This document shows positions 24,064 to 32,504 of a stretch of 64,000 bases of DNA, one piece after another. The notes below the pieces were generated by a model, which did not search any database, was not told the origin of the DNA, and saw nothing but the letters and a program-made list of their open reading frames with translations. Source of the DNA: Ornithobacterium rhinotracheale DSM 15997 (GTDB lineage Bacteria > Bacteroidota > Bacteroidia > Flavobacteriales > Weeksellaceae); assembly GCF_000265465.1 (NCBI RefSeq), contig NC_018016.1, forward strand, positions 1,850,001 to 1,914,000. The letters are read 5' to 3'. Every line of letters begins with the position of its first letter. Positions within the stretch are counted from its first letter, which is position 1. The position numbers and the translations under genes are program-made.

Positions 24064-27000
24064 TTAAAAATCAATTTTCACATTAAATCCAAAACTTCTT
24101 AAGCTTGGAGTCATAAAGAATTCAGTGCCAGGATAGTTTCCTGTAGATGCTACTAATTGAGGGTCGAATGGTGCCTTGTTATAAATCATCCATAAGTTTC
24201 TTCCAACTAATGATAGAGTGATTTTATTTACAGCATTATTCAATAATTTTTTACCATTAATAGTATATCCAATGCTTGCTTCTTGTAATCTAACATTGGT
24301 TGCATCGTATGTATAGTATGCCATTAATTCTTCGCCACCGATGGTTTTGTAGAATTTCTCGGCATCATATACAGTTCCTTTGAAGTTTACTCCTCCGTTG
24401 TCACGAGCATCAGCTGTTACTTTTGAAACACCAAATGCATCTAGCTGAGCTTGTGTGCTTGAGTTTACAATGCCTCCAAAGTTACCATTGATTACAAATC
24501 CTAAATTGAAGTTCTTGTATGAAAACTGGTTGTTCCATCCCATAGAGAAGTCTGGAGTAGTATGTCCGATTTTGATTAATTGGCTACGATCAATTTCATA
24601 TAATCCAGATTTACCTTCAATTAATTTTCCATTTTCATCACGGCTAAGGATTCCTCTCACATATACATCGCTGATTTGATCTCCTTCTCGGATAAATTTA
24701 TTCCCTTGCTCTTTAAGGTAAAGCTCATCTAGGTTAAATAATTTACCATCTACTGGATTTTTGTAATTTCTTACCAATTCCTTGATAAGGTTGACATTTC
24801 GAGTATAAGTCAAATTAGTATTCCAGTTGAATTCTCCAAAGTTTTGATCTAGCCCAACAGCTAATTCTACACCCTCGTTTTGTACATCTCCAGCCTGAAC
24901 ATAGAATCCACTATATCCTGAGGATGCAGGAAGATTACTAATGAATGTTTGGTTGTAGGTGTTTGAATGGTAGAGTGTTAAGTCTAAATTAAATTTGTTT
25001 TTGAACATTTTTAAATTCAAACCAGCCTCGTATGATTTAGTTCTCTCAGCCTTAAAGTTAGGGAATGGATAAGTTGATATAGGAGTGAGTCCTGCAGCTG
25101 GTGATAGTGGATAGGTAATGGTTCCAGGTGTGACCCCCAACTGAGTGATAGGAGAACCTACTTCTGTATAAGAACCCCTCACTTTTAAGAACGAAATAAA
25201 TGTTGGTAACTTAGCCATTTTAGAAACAACACCAGATAAACCAACGCTAGGATAGAAGATTGATGGATTTTCTGAATTTACTAATTGAGAAGCCCAGTCA
25301 TTTCTACCAGTTAAGGTTAAATATAGCATGCTCTTATAGCCTAATTCTGCACTACCAAATACTGCAATGTTGCGAGTATGTCTTGATTTTTGCCCTCCAG
25401 TTCCACTTAAATTTGGATCAAAGTTGTTGGCAGAGAATAAGTTTGGAATATATCTTAAAGGTCCACCAATTCCAATCTCAGGTTTTTGTCTATCATCGTA
25501 GCTAGTACCTATATTTGCTACTAAATTGAAATCACCAAATGTTTTATTGATGTTTGCCATAAAATCGGCATAAGTTTGATAATTTTCAATTTTCCCATTG
25601 CTATAGAACCCTTTAATTGAATTGGTAAATAAACGATCTGTAGAGGCAGAGAATTTATTTTCTACATCGGTATAAGTGTTATCTACACGGACACGCCCTA
25701 CGATATTTAACCAATCGGTAATATCATATTTTAAGCTAGAATATAGCATATATCTATGTTTCTTGCTTTGGAACATCTCACGATTTACAATCCAATAAGG
25801 GTTTTCTGTAGTGAATCCATTTTGTTTTACGATATAAGGCCAGTAAACCTCGTAAATTCCGCGAGTTGGATTATATCTTTCCCATGCTCTAACATCTTCA
25901 AAGCTTTCTCCTCTTGGGAATAAGTAAAGAGATGTTAGTGGGTTAAAATATCCGCCTTCTGAAATCATGTTTTGGTCTCCTTGCAAAATGTAGTTTGCAC
26001 TTAAATCTAAATGCAATTTATCATTTAAGAATTTAGCAGTGTTTCTAGCGCCAAAATTGTATCGATAGTATCCGTTTGTAGGCAAAATACCATCGGCATT
26101 GGTAGAAGCAAATGAAACATAAGTTTGATTTTTCTCTGTACCTAAAGATAAATTGGCAGCATAAGTTCTATTCACTCCAGTGCTAAAGAAATCTTTAGGA
26201 TTAAAGCTAGATGGCGTACTGAGTTTGTCTCCCCAACTTCTGAACGATCCTTCTCTGTTTCCATAAGTGTTCTGGAACTTAGGCATGATGTAAGGTGTAG
26301 AAAATTCTAGGTTGGAAGAAACACTTAAATTAAGTTTTCCTTCTTTACCTTTTTTAGTTGTAATTAAAATCACACCATTTGCTGCAGATGCACCATATAG
26401 TGCCGCAGCAGAAGGCCCTGTTAATACAGAGATGCTTTCAATATCCTCTGGGTTGAAATCCGAAATTCCTTCACCTCCACCAGGTTTTCCATATCTACCT
26501 CCAGCTGAGCGAGAGTCGTTGGTAAGTGGCATACCATCCACTACATATAGTACATTGTTGTCTCCTACAAGAGATTTAGCACCACGCATTACAACCTTAG
26601 TCGCTCCACCTACACCTGCAGCACTTCTTTGGATCTGAACTCCAGCAACCTTACCATTTAAGGTATTTACAAAGTTTGCATCTTTTACACGAGTGAGCTC
26701 TTCGTTATTTACTTTTTGCACATTATAACTCAACGCTTTTTCCTCTCTTTTGATACCCAAGGCCGTCACCACCAAATCATCAAGTGCAACATTGTTACCT
26801 ATACCGTAAATACCTTTTCCAAAAAGGTTGCTCACATACATCTCGCCATTATTGAAATCGACATTTACTGGTAAATTTGCAGAAAGGTAATCCCCAATAT
26901 CTGCAAGGCTTTCGTCTTTGAAATCAACCGGACTAATGTTGATGTCTTTTAAATCCTCTTTGTTAAAATGAATTTTAACATTTGTTCTGCTCTGTAGAGA

Positions 27001-27129
27001 GCTCAAGAAATCAGCCAAAGGAACCTCTTGGGTAACTTCGTAACTGATTTTTCCTTCATTAACCTGTGCGTAGGTTTGCATTTGTCCAAGTGCAAAACAC
27101 AGGCATGCGCTCATTAGAATTTTTTTCAT
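24064..27129 (-). CDS. SusC/RagA-type TonB-dependent transporter with STN domain, operon A
   Basis: A 1021-residue outer-membrane importer. Signal peptide (1-22), STN domain (about 25-110: ADFLSSLQSRTNVKIHFN), TonB-box-like DDLVVTALGIKREEK, plug (KVVMRGAKS, YVVDGMPL, ESISVLTGPSAAALYGASAANGV) and beta-barrel ending in FGFNVKIDF. STN domains often signal to FecR/ECF sigma pairs, but none is encoded nearby. First gene of operon A, with a promoter candidate at 27198-27205. The first ~414 bp are almost identical to operon B susC, and downstream similarity drops sharply. Confidence 0.93.
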   Translation of the reverse strand: MKKILMSACLCFALGQMQTYAQVNEGKISYEVTQEVPLADFLSSLQSRTNVKIHFNKEDLKDINISPVDFKDESLADIGDYLSANLPVNVDFNNGEMYVSNLFGKGIYGIGNNVALDDLVVTALGIKREEKALSYNVQKVNNEELTRVKDANFVNTLNGKVAGVQIQRSAAGVGGATKVVMRGAKSLVGDNNVLYVVDGMPLTNDSRSAGGRYGKPGGGEGISDFNPEDIESISVLTGPSAAALYGASAANGVILITTKKGKEGKLNLSVSSNLEFSTPYIMPKFQNTYGNREGSFRSWGDKLSTPSSFNPKDFFSTGVNRTYAANLSLGTEKNQTYVSFASTNADGILPTNGYYRYNFGARNTAKFLNDKLHLDLSANYILQGDQNMISEGGYFNPLTSLYLFPRGESFEDVRAWERYNPTRGIYEVYWPYIVKQNGFTTENPYWIVNREMFQSKKHRYMLYSSLKYDITDWLNIVGRVRVDNTYTDVENKFSASTDRLFTNSIKGFYSNGKIENYQTYADFMANINKTFGDFNLVANIGTSYDDRQKPEIGIGGPLRYIPNLFSANNFDPNLSGTGGQKSRHTRNIAVFGSAELGYKSMLYLTLTGRNDWASQLVNSENPSIFYPSVGLSGVVSKMAKLPTFISFLKVRGSYTEVGSPITQLGVTPGTITYPLSPAAGLTPISTYPFPNFKAERTKSYEAGLNLKMFKNKFNLDLTLYHSNTYNQTFISNLPASSGYSGFYVQAGDVQNEGVELAVGLDQNFGEFNWNTNLTYTRNVNLIKELVRNYKNPVDGKLFNLDELYLKEQGNKFIREGDQISDVYVRGILSRDENGKLIEGKSGLYEIDRSQLIKIGHTTPDFSMGWNNQFSYKNFNLGFVINGNFGGIVNSSTQAQLDAFGVSKVTADARDNGGVNFKGTVYDAEKFYKTIGGEELMAYYTYDATNVRLQEASIGYTINGKKLLNNAVNKITLSLVGRNLWMIYNKAPFDPQLVASTGNYPGTEFFMTPSLRSFGFNVKIDF

Positions 27130-27137
27130 GTTACATT
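26724..27137 (-). repeat. 414-bp near-identical repeat, copy 2 (5' end of susC, operon A)
   Basis: Partner of the repeat at 18418-18831, same orientation and length. The differences give Gly/Glu and Thr/Asn changes in the protein and three silent changes. Confidence 0.9.
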
Positions 27138-27197
27138 ATTTATTCTTTTGTTATATAGAATTTTCCTAGCTAAATTACATTTGTTTAGGCTATCTGC

Positions 27198-27205
27198 CAA
27201 ATGTA
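27198..27205 (-). promoter_or_regulatory. Candidate promoter of operon A
   Basis: TACATTTG (minus strand) fits the -7 consensus and would start transcription near 27190, giving a ~60-base leader before susC. No good -33 TTTG is seen; the position is occupied by the direct repeats at 27208-27234, as in promoters that need an activator. Confidence 0.4.
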
Positions 27206-27207
27206 CA

Positions 27208-27234
27208 ATGTGTGATTTCAGTCATGTGTGATTT
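27208..27234. promoter_or_regulatory. Direct repeat, possible operator of operon A
   Basis: The 11-mer ATGTGTGATTT occurs at 27208-27218 and 27224-27234 (start-to-start 16 bases). It lies inside a wider inverted pair, CTGCCA (27195-27200) and TGGCAG (27237-27242). It covers the place of the -33 element of the operon A promoter. The rest of the gene-free stretch 27130-27496 is AT-rich, and I see nothing else except the forward promoter at 27465. Confidence 0.4.
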
Positions 27235-27464
27235 TCTGGCAGAAAGCGAAATTTATATGCTTTTTCTGTTTTGAAATTTGTTTTTTGTATAGTTAAACTG
27301 TTTTTGTGATTTTTTAAAGGAAATTTTTTTATTTTCACAAATATGTGTAAGATTTAAAACAACCTTAATACAGTATGTTTTTTGTTGTAATTTAGAATGA
27401 TTCTATGTAGTTTGGGTGAGTGGAAAGAGATGCTATGTAAAAATGATAATATTTAATTTATTGA

Positions 27465-27472
27465 TATCTTTG
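27465..27472 (+). promoter_or_regulatory. Candidate -7 box for the large secreted protein gene
   Basis: TATCTTTG fits the -7 consensus, 24 bases before the ATG at 27497. The -33 region lacks a clear TTTG. Confidence 0.4.
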
Positions 27473-27496
27473 CATGAAAATTTTAAATATAAATAG

Positions 27497-30400
27497 ATGA
27501 GAGTTAGAGGGATAAGTTTTTTGTTGACTTTGTTTTGTAATCTTTTGATTTTATTTGGGCAGGAATGTGTTTCCTTAAATGTGAGTGATAACAAGGGAGT
27601 TTTGAAGAACGAGCAATTAGTGATAGATGATTGTAATAATAAATGTACAGAACTTAAAGCCGAATATACTCAGACTTATAGAACAGACAAGTATAAGGTT
27701 AAAAGCATTGACTATAAAAACGTTGAGATTTCTGAGGCTGATACTAAAGTTGAGGTTCTAGGAGATCGATATTCTGCAGTGATAAAATTGCCATTTAAAT
27801 TTGATTTTTTTGGAGAGACAAAAGACAACGTTGTTGTTGGAGAGAATGGCGTGATTTCTTTTGAGCCTAAATGGGCAGGGCAATACTGCCCTCAGTTCCC
27901 TGAGGAGGAGATAAATGCAAAGGATAAAGGTTCTCTTTTAACCTACACAATTTTTGGATCTATGCAAGACTTGTCGTTTCCTGAGGGGAATTCAAAGTCA
28001 GGGGTATATTACAGAACCGAGGGAGTGAAGCCGTGTCGAAAATTTATAGTGACTTTTTACGAGGCTAAGCAGTTTGGGTGTGAGCAAACATCTACATTTC
28101 AAATAATATTAGAAGAATTGTCTAACAAGGCATATGTGTATGTGAAGAGTAAACCTCAACAATGCGGAGAAAAAGGAGAGAAAACAGTTATCGGAATTAG
28201 AGGGGGTGGTAGAACCGAGGGAATAGCACCAAATTCAAGAGATACAGGCGTTTGGAGTGCATCAAATGAAGGTTGGGAATTTTATCCCGTGGGGAAAGAG
28301 TTGTCAAAAGTAACTTGGGAAGTGGGGAAAGAAAGCAGCGAAGGCAAAACTTTGAGGCTTTGTAAAGACAATGCTTTGCCAAAGAACTTTATAGTAAGAG
28401 TTAATTATCCAGTAGGAGGAAAGGATTACTATGAGAAACAAAAAACAATTAATATTTCCATTGATCAAAAAATTCCAATTTTAAAAGAGAAAAATCTTAC
28501 TAAAACTTTTTGTTTTAATGAAACTAAGGCAGATCTATTGAACATAGCTCAGGATTTTATTCATGGAGATGTTAATAGTTTTAATATCACATTTAGTGAA
28601 AAAGCTGGTGACAAATCTGGTGACAAATCTGGTGATAAAGCTGGTGATAAAGCTGGTGACAAATCTGGTGATAAATCTCCTATTAATGATCCTCGGAATT
28701 ATAATCTCCTGGGAGATAAGGGAATAGAGGTGAAATTTGCTAATAAAATAGATCCTGAGTGTTTTCAAACAGCTGATTTGAATATAAAGCAAGCTAGAAT
28801 GGAAATTGCGTCTACGCAAATTATTTTAGCTAATACGAGTAACGGATCTAAAGATAATTTTGAATTATCTCATATGAAAAATCTTGTATTCAAGCAGATT
28901 GATTCAGGAATTGAAGTCAAATATTTTAACTCAAAAGAAGAGGCTGAAGCTAATCAAAATCCCCTGAGAAATATTGAAATGAAAGAAGGGGAGAATAAAA
29001 CTATTTGGGTGAAACTTAGTCAAAAAGATGTATGCGAAAACATGCCTCCTATTGCTTTAAAGTTAAGTATGAAGCCGTCGTTAAAAGTTCATGATATAGA
29101 CAATGCACTGCAACTTCCATTGATGTGCGATAATGGAAACGATGGGCGTGAAAATTATAATCTTTTAGGATTTATGCAGCGTAATGCTCTAGCAGTGAAA
29201 AATAACTCATCAGATAAAATTGTAGGAGTATTCTCTTCTATTGAAAATGCTAAATATGGCATCAATGCTCTAAGTGAAATTAATAAGAAAATCATAGATT
29301 CAAATAGAGGATATCTTTATGTAAAAGTAGAATCTGCTAGTGGTAAAGTGGGGATTGCCAAAGTTAAAGTGCGAGTAAACTTTAGTCAAGTTGAGATTGA
29401 GCAAAATTATATCAGAAATGTAAAATTTCATGACTCAGATTTTGGAAAAACATATGATTTAAATCTAAATGAAATTAAAAACGAACTTATTCGAAATTCG
29501 CAATACAACGAAAATGATTTAGAGGTTAAATTTTACAATAATAAAAATAATGCAAATAGCGGAAACGATGAAACTCTACCTACTCAACTTATTCAAAAAA
29601 TTCCTTACGAAAAAGAGAAAAACTTCTTCAGTAAAACTTTTTATGTGAGATTTCAGCTGAATGGCCAAGATTGCTATACGGTAACCACTGTACGAGTGAA
29701 TTTCTACAACCCAAGAGTGGAGAAAAATGAAATTTATGCGTGCGCATCGCAATCAGACCAGGAATTGGTGACTTTTGCAGATTACACTAGCGAGATTATG
29801 GGCGGAGAAAATAAGGCTAAACAATATGAAATTAGCTATATTTTCGGTGGAAAAGAAATCACTCAAAAAACTTTGAGTACAAATCAGACAGAAACGATTC
29901 AGGTGAAAGTGACTAAGGTTGTAAATGGCGAAAAATTAAGCAACATTTATCCTGTGAAATTCACTTTGTCACGACCACCGCAAGTGAAAGATGTGACTAA
30001 TATTACGATAGACGAAAAGCAATGTTTCAATACATTTTATGACGAAGATGGAAATGCTGTAATAGGAGCAGAAATTGAATTTAATGAAGAATTTAAGAAG
30101 AATATCATAAGCGATGTTTCCAAATATGAGTTTAAGTTCTACCATAATAAGAATACAAATGGAGAATTATCTGAACCTATTCCTGATGGAGGTTTTTTTA
30201 CGGAAAATAAGAGTTCTATTATCTATGTGAAAGTGATAGATAAAATCACTAGATGTTATTCTATATCACAATTGAAGATAGGAGTGAATTTTTATGATAA
30301 AGTAGTTTTGCAAAAGAGCAAAGGCATCAAAATTGAATCTTGCGAACCAGACGGAAGTGGTGGGATTTTTAATTATGGAGATATTAAAGGAGAAGTGTTT

Positions 30401-31873
30401 AATGAGAAGGCTCATCCTGAATGGAAGGTAAGTTATTTTTTGTCAAGAAATGAGGCAATTAAAAATATATTTCCTGAAAAAAATACAGTAGGAGTTAAAT
30501 TCCAAGATCCGATTAAAACAGTATATGTGCGAGTAGAAAATCAATATGGATGTTTTGCTATAGCAGAGGCGGATTTATATTCATTTTATCCACCAAGATT
30601 AGAGAAGGATAAAGTGTACAAAATTTGTGATGATAATTTAGATAATAAGGTGACATTGAATATTAAAGATCTGAGGGAATTGATTTTTGCGGATAAAGAT
30701 GATGAGGGGATTCTATTTCATTTTTATCCATCTGAGAAAGACTTAAATAATAAAACTAATGAAATCTTAGCTGAAAATGAATTTTCAGTGGGAGCCTTGT
30801 CTGATAAAAAAATATATGTTCTTTCTCAGCGAAAGGGATTGCCTTGTTATTCTACAGAAACTATTTCTATAGATTTAAAAGAATTTACAGAATTAGATCC
30901 AGAGTCCATCTCAAGCTGCGAAATTAAAAAACAAGGTTTTGCGATTTTTGATTTAACAAAAATAGTGAAAACAGATAGTATATATAAATTCTATCGTAGT
31001 ATGAAAGACTTGCAAAATGATGTAGATGAGATAACCAATGTTTCTGCATTTGAGTCTCCAAATGCGGAGATTTATGCCAAAGTTCGTGTAGGTGATAATT
31101 GTCCTACATTGCGGAAAGTTAAATTAACGGTTAATGAAGTTTCAAGATTTAATTTCGATGAAGAAATTACATTTTGCAAGGGTGGGAAATCTTCAGAGAT
31201 TAAACCGAATATTACAAAAGAAATAGAGGGGGCAACTTATGAGTGGTATGGTCCAAACGGAAAAGTTTTTTCAACAGACAAGAGCATTAGCGGTATAAAT
31301 AAAATAGGAAATTATTCCTTGAAAATAAAAAATCCAAACCCAAATCCAAATCCAAAAGGATGCTTTACCGAAGTTCCTTTTGAAATCAAATACTCGCCAG
31401 AGCCAGTTATTAAGCATCTATTGGTAGAAGACAATACAATTACAGTTCAAGTAGAACCTAGCAAGTATGAAGTAGAATACGCGATAGACAATACCGAAAA
31501 CTGGCAGGCAGAAAATGTTTTTAAAGACAATTTAAAAGGTAAGCACACCATTTATGCTCGTTATAAAAAATATGGTTGCGAGGTCGCGAAAAAAACATTA
31601 GTATTAGACATCTATAACTTTATATCGCCCAACGGAGATGGCAAAAATGACACATGGTATATTGATGATTTAAGCGTGTTTGATGGGCAAGAAGCACACC
31701 TTAGAATATATGATCGCTACGGCAATCTTATGTTTGAAGACAAGAGCAAGACCAAATTTAAATGGAATGGCAAAAAGAACGGGCAAAAGCTTCCATCTAC
31801 AGATTATTATTATATCTTAGATTTACCAGATGGTAGAACTTACAAAGGAAATATCACAGTGAAAAATTACTAA
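27497..31873 (+). CDS. Large type IX secretion cargo with type B (gliding-associated) C-terminal domain
   Basis: A 1458-residue exported protein. The signal peptide ends near residue 22 (ILFGQE). Residues ~45-270 form a beta-rich head domain (GVISFEPKWAGQYCPQF, ending SNEGWEFYP). Residues 370-393 are six 4-residue repeats (A/S-G-D-K). A long series of beta-sandwich-like modules of 80-110 residues follows, each with a conserved Cys and ending in YVKV- or YVRVE-like strands. The last ~83 residues, from ISPNGDGKNDTW (1376 on) to TYKGNITVKNY, are the type IX type B sorting domain. A large adhesin or surface protein is likely; the ligand is unknown. PorV, part of its export route, is encoded at 39825-40988. 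Confidence 0.85.
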   Translation: MRVRGISFLLTLFCNLLILFGQECVSLNVSDNKGVLKNEQLVIDDCNNKCTELKAEYTQTYRTDKYKVKSIDYKNVEISEADTKVEVLGDRYSAVIKLPFKFDFFGETKDNVVVGENGVISFEPKWAGQYCPQFPEEEINAKDKGSLLTYTIFGSMQDLSFPEGNSKSGVYYRTEGVKPCRKFIVTFYEAKQFGCEQTSTFQIILEELSNKAYVYVKSKPQQCGEKGEKTVIGIRGGGRTEGIAPNSRDTGVWSASNEGWEFYPVGKELSKVTWEVGKESSEGKTLRLCKDNALPKNFIVRVNYPVGGKDYYEKQKTINISIDQKIPILKEKNLTKTFCFNETKADLLNIAQDFIHGDVNSFNITFSEKAGDKSGDKSGDKAGDKAGDKSGDKSPINDPRNYNLLGDKGIEVKFANKIDPECFQTADLNIKQARMEIASTQIILANTSNGSKDNFELSHMKNLVFKQIDSGIEVKYFNSKEEAEANQNPLRNIEMKEGENKTIWVKLSQKDVCENMPPIALKLSMKPSLKVHDIDNALQLPLMCDNGNDGRENYNLLGFMQRNALAVKNNSSDKIVGVFSSIENAKYGINALSEINKKIIDSNRGYLYVKVESASGKVGIAKVKVRVNFSQVEIEQNYIRNVKFHDSDFGKTYDLNLNEIKNELIRNSQYNENDLEVKFYNNKNNANSGNDETLPTQLIQKIPYEKEKNFFSKTFYVRFQLNGQDCYTVTTVRVNFYNPRVEKNEIYACASQSDQELVTFADYTSEIMGGENKAKQYEISYIFGGKEITQKTLSTNQTETIQVKVTKVVNGEKLSNIYPVKFTLSRPPQVKDVTNITIDEKQCFNTFYDEDGNAVIGAEIEFNEEFKKNIISDVSKYEFKFYHNKNTNGELSEPIPDGGFFTENKSSIIYVKVIDKITRCYSISQLKIGVNFYDKVVLQKSKGIKIESCEPDGSGGIFNYGDIKGEVFNEKAHPEWKVSYFLSRNEAIKNIFPEKNTVGVKFQDPIKTVYVRVENQYGCFAIAEADLYSFYPPRLEKDKVYKICDDNLDNKVTLNIKDLRELIFADKDDEGILFHFYPSEKDLNNKTNEILAENEFSVGALSDKKIYVLSQRKGLPCYSTETISIDLKEFTELDPESISSCEIKKQGFAIFDLTKIVKTDSIYKFYRSMKDLQNDVDEITNVSAFESPNAEIYAKVRVGDNCPTLRKVKLTVNEVSRFNFDEEITFCKGGKSSEIKPNITKEIEGATYEWYGPNGKVFSTDKSISGINKIGNYSLKIKNPNPNPNPKGCFTEVPFEIKYSPEPVIKHLLVEDNTITVQVEPSKYEVEYAIDNTENWQAENVFKDNLKGKHTIYARYKKYGCEVAKKTLVLDIYNFISPNGDGKNDTWYIDDLSVFDGQEAHLRIYDRYGNLMFEDKSKTKFKWNGKKNGQKLPSTDYYYILDLPDGRTYKGNITVKNY
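28604..28675 (+). repeat. 12-bp in-frame tandem repeat (six copies)
   Basis: Six consecutive 12-bp units of the form (G/T)CTGGTGA(C/T)AAA encode Ala/Ser-Gly-Asp-Lys, residues 370-393 of the large secreted protein. Unit length is a multiple of three, so slippage would change length without loss of frame. Probably a flexible linker. Confidence 0.9.
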
Positions 31874-31904
31874 AATTTATACCTTAGCGAGAAAAAACAG
31901 ATAA

Positions 31905-32354
31905 ATGAATTGTTATAATCATCCTTTAAATTCAGCCGTAGCAACCTGCGTCGATTGCGGAAAAGGCTTATGTGTAGAATGCTCCGATAAGTATACAATA
32001 CCCATATGTTCCACATGCAATAGGCACAGAATCAGCAATGAGAAAAAACAAATCAGCAATGAATTTTTATTGATGGCAGCAGTCGGCGGATTGTTTTTTC
32101 TAATATACCGCGGGCTCGAGACGCCTCTAGCTTTTAAAATAACAACAATATACGCAGGAGCTTCGTTGGTAGCAGGCTGGCGTTTTTTGAACAGAATAAC
32201 ACCACAAATGTTTTTATTTTTACCGCTAATTGGCTGGTTGTTTTATTTCTTAGTGAAGGAAGTTGTCGCAGGATTCGTTGGATTCTTCTACCTCCCATTC
32301 AGAGTGTTTCGAAACATTAAAAGGCTTAGGGAATTAAATCAAATTCCTAATTAA
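31905..32354 (+). CDS. B-box-type zinc-finger membrane protein
   Basis: 149 residues. The N terminus has a B-box-like zinc site: Cys3, His6, Cys15, Cys18, Cys23, Cys26, followed by a CSTCNRH pair (CYNHPLNSAVATCVDCGKGLC). Three hydrophobic segments follow (about 54-70, 78-92, 99-125), then a basic tail. So a cytoplasmic metal-binding head is tethered to the inner membrane. Bacterial proteins of this design are common but lack a defined role. The gene starts 31 bases after the large secreted protein and ends in a clear terminator, so the two may share a transcript. Confidence 0.75.
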   Translation: MNCYNHPLNSAVATCVDCGKGLCVECSDKYTIPICSTCNRHRISNEKKQISNEFLLMAAVGGLFFLIYRGLETPLAFKITTIYAGASLVAGWRFLNRITPQMFLFLPLIGWLFYFLVKEVVAGFVGFFYLPFRVFRNIKRLRELNQIPN

Positions 32355-32362
32355 TTAATATC

Positions 32363-32403
32363 AATCGGTTTGCGAGATTAAAATTGCAAACCGATTTTTT
32401 TGT
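32363..32403 (+). terminator. Terminator after the zinc-finger gene
   Basis: An 11-bp perfect stem, AATCGGTTTGC (32363-32373) with its complement (32386-32396), followed by a T-run. Confidence 0.9.
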
Positions 32404-32475
32404 TATACCAAAAACCTAAAAAATATCAATATAAAATTGTGCTGCATAAATTCGTTTAGCCACACATCAATTTTG

Positions 32476-32483
32476 TAAATTTG
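32476..32483 (+). promoter_or_regulatory. Candidate -7 box of gpmI
   Basis: TAAATTTG fits the -7 consensus, 21 bases before the ATG. The -33 element is weak. Confidence 0.35.
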
Positions 32484-32504
32484 TAGCTTAAAATTTAAAC
32501 AACA

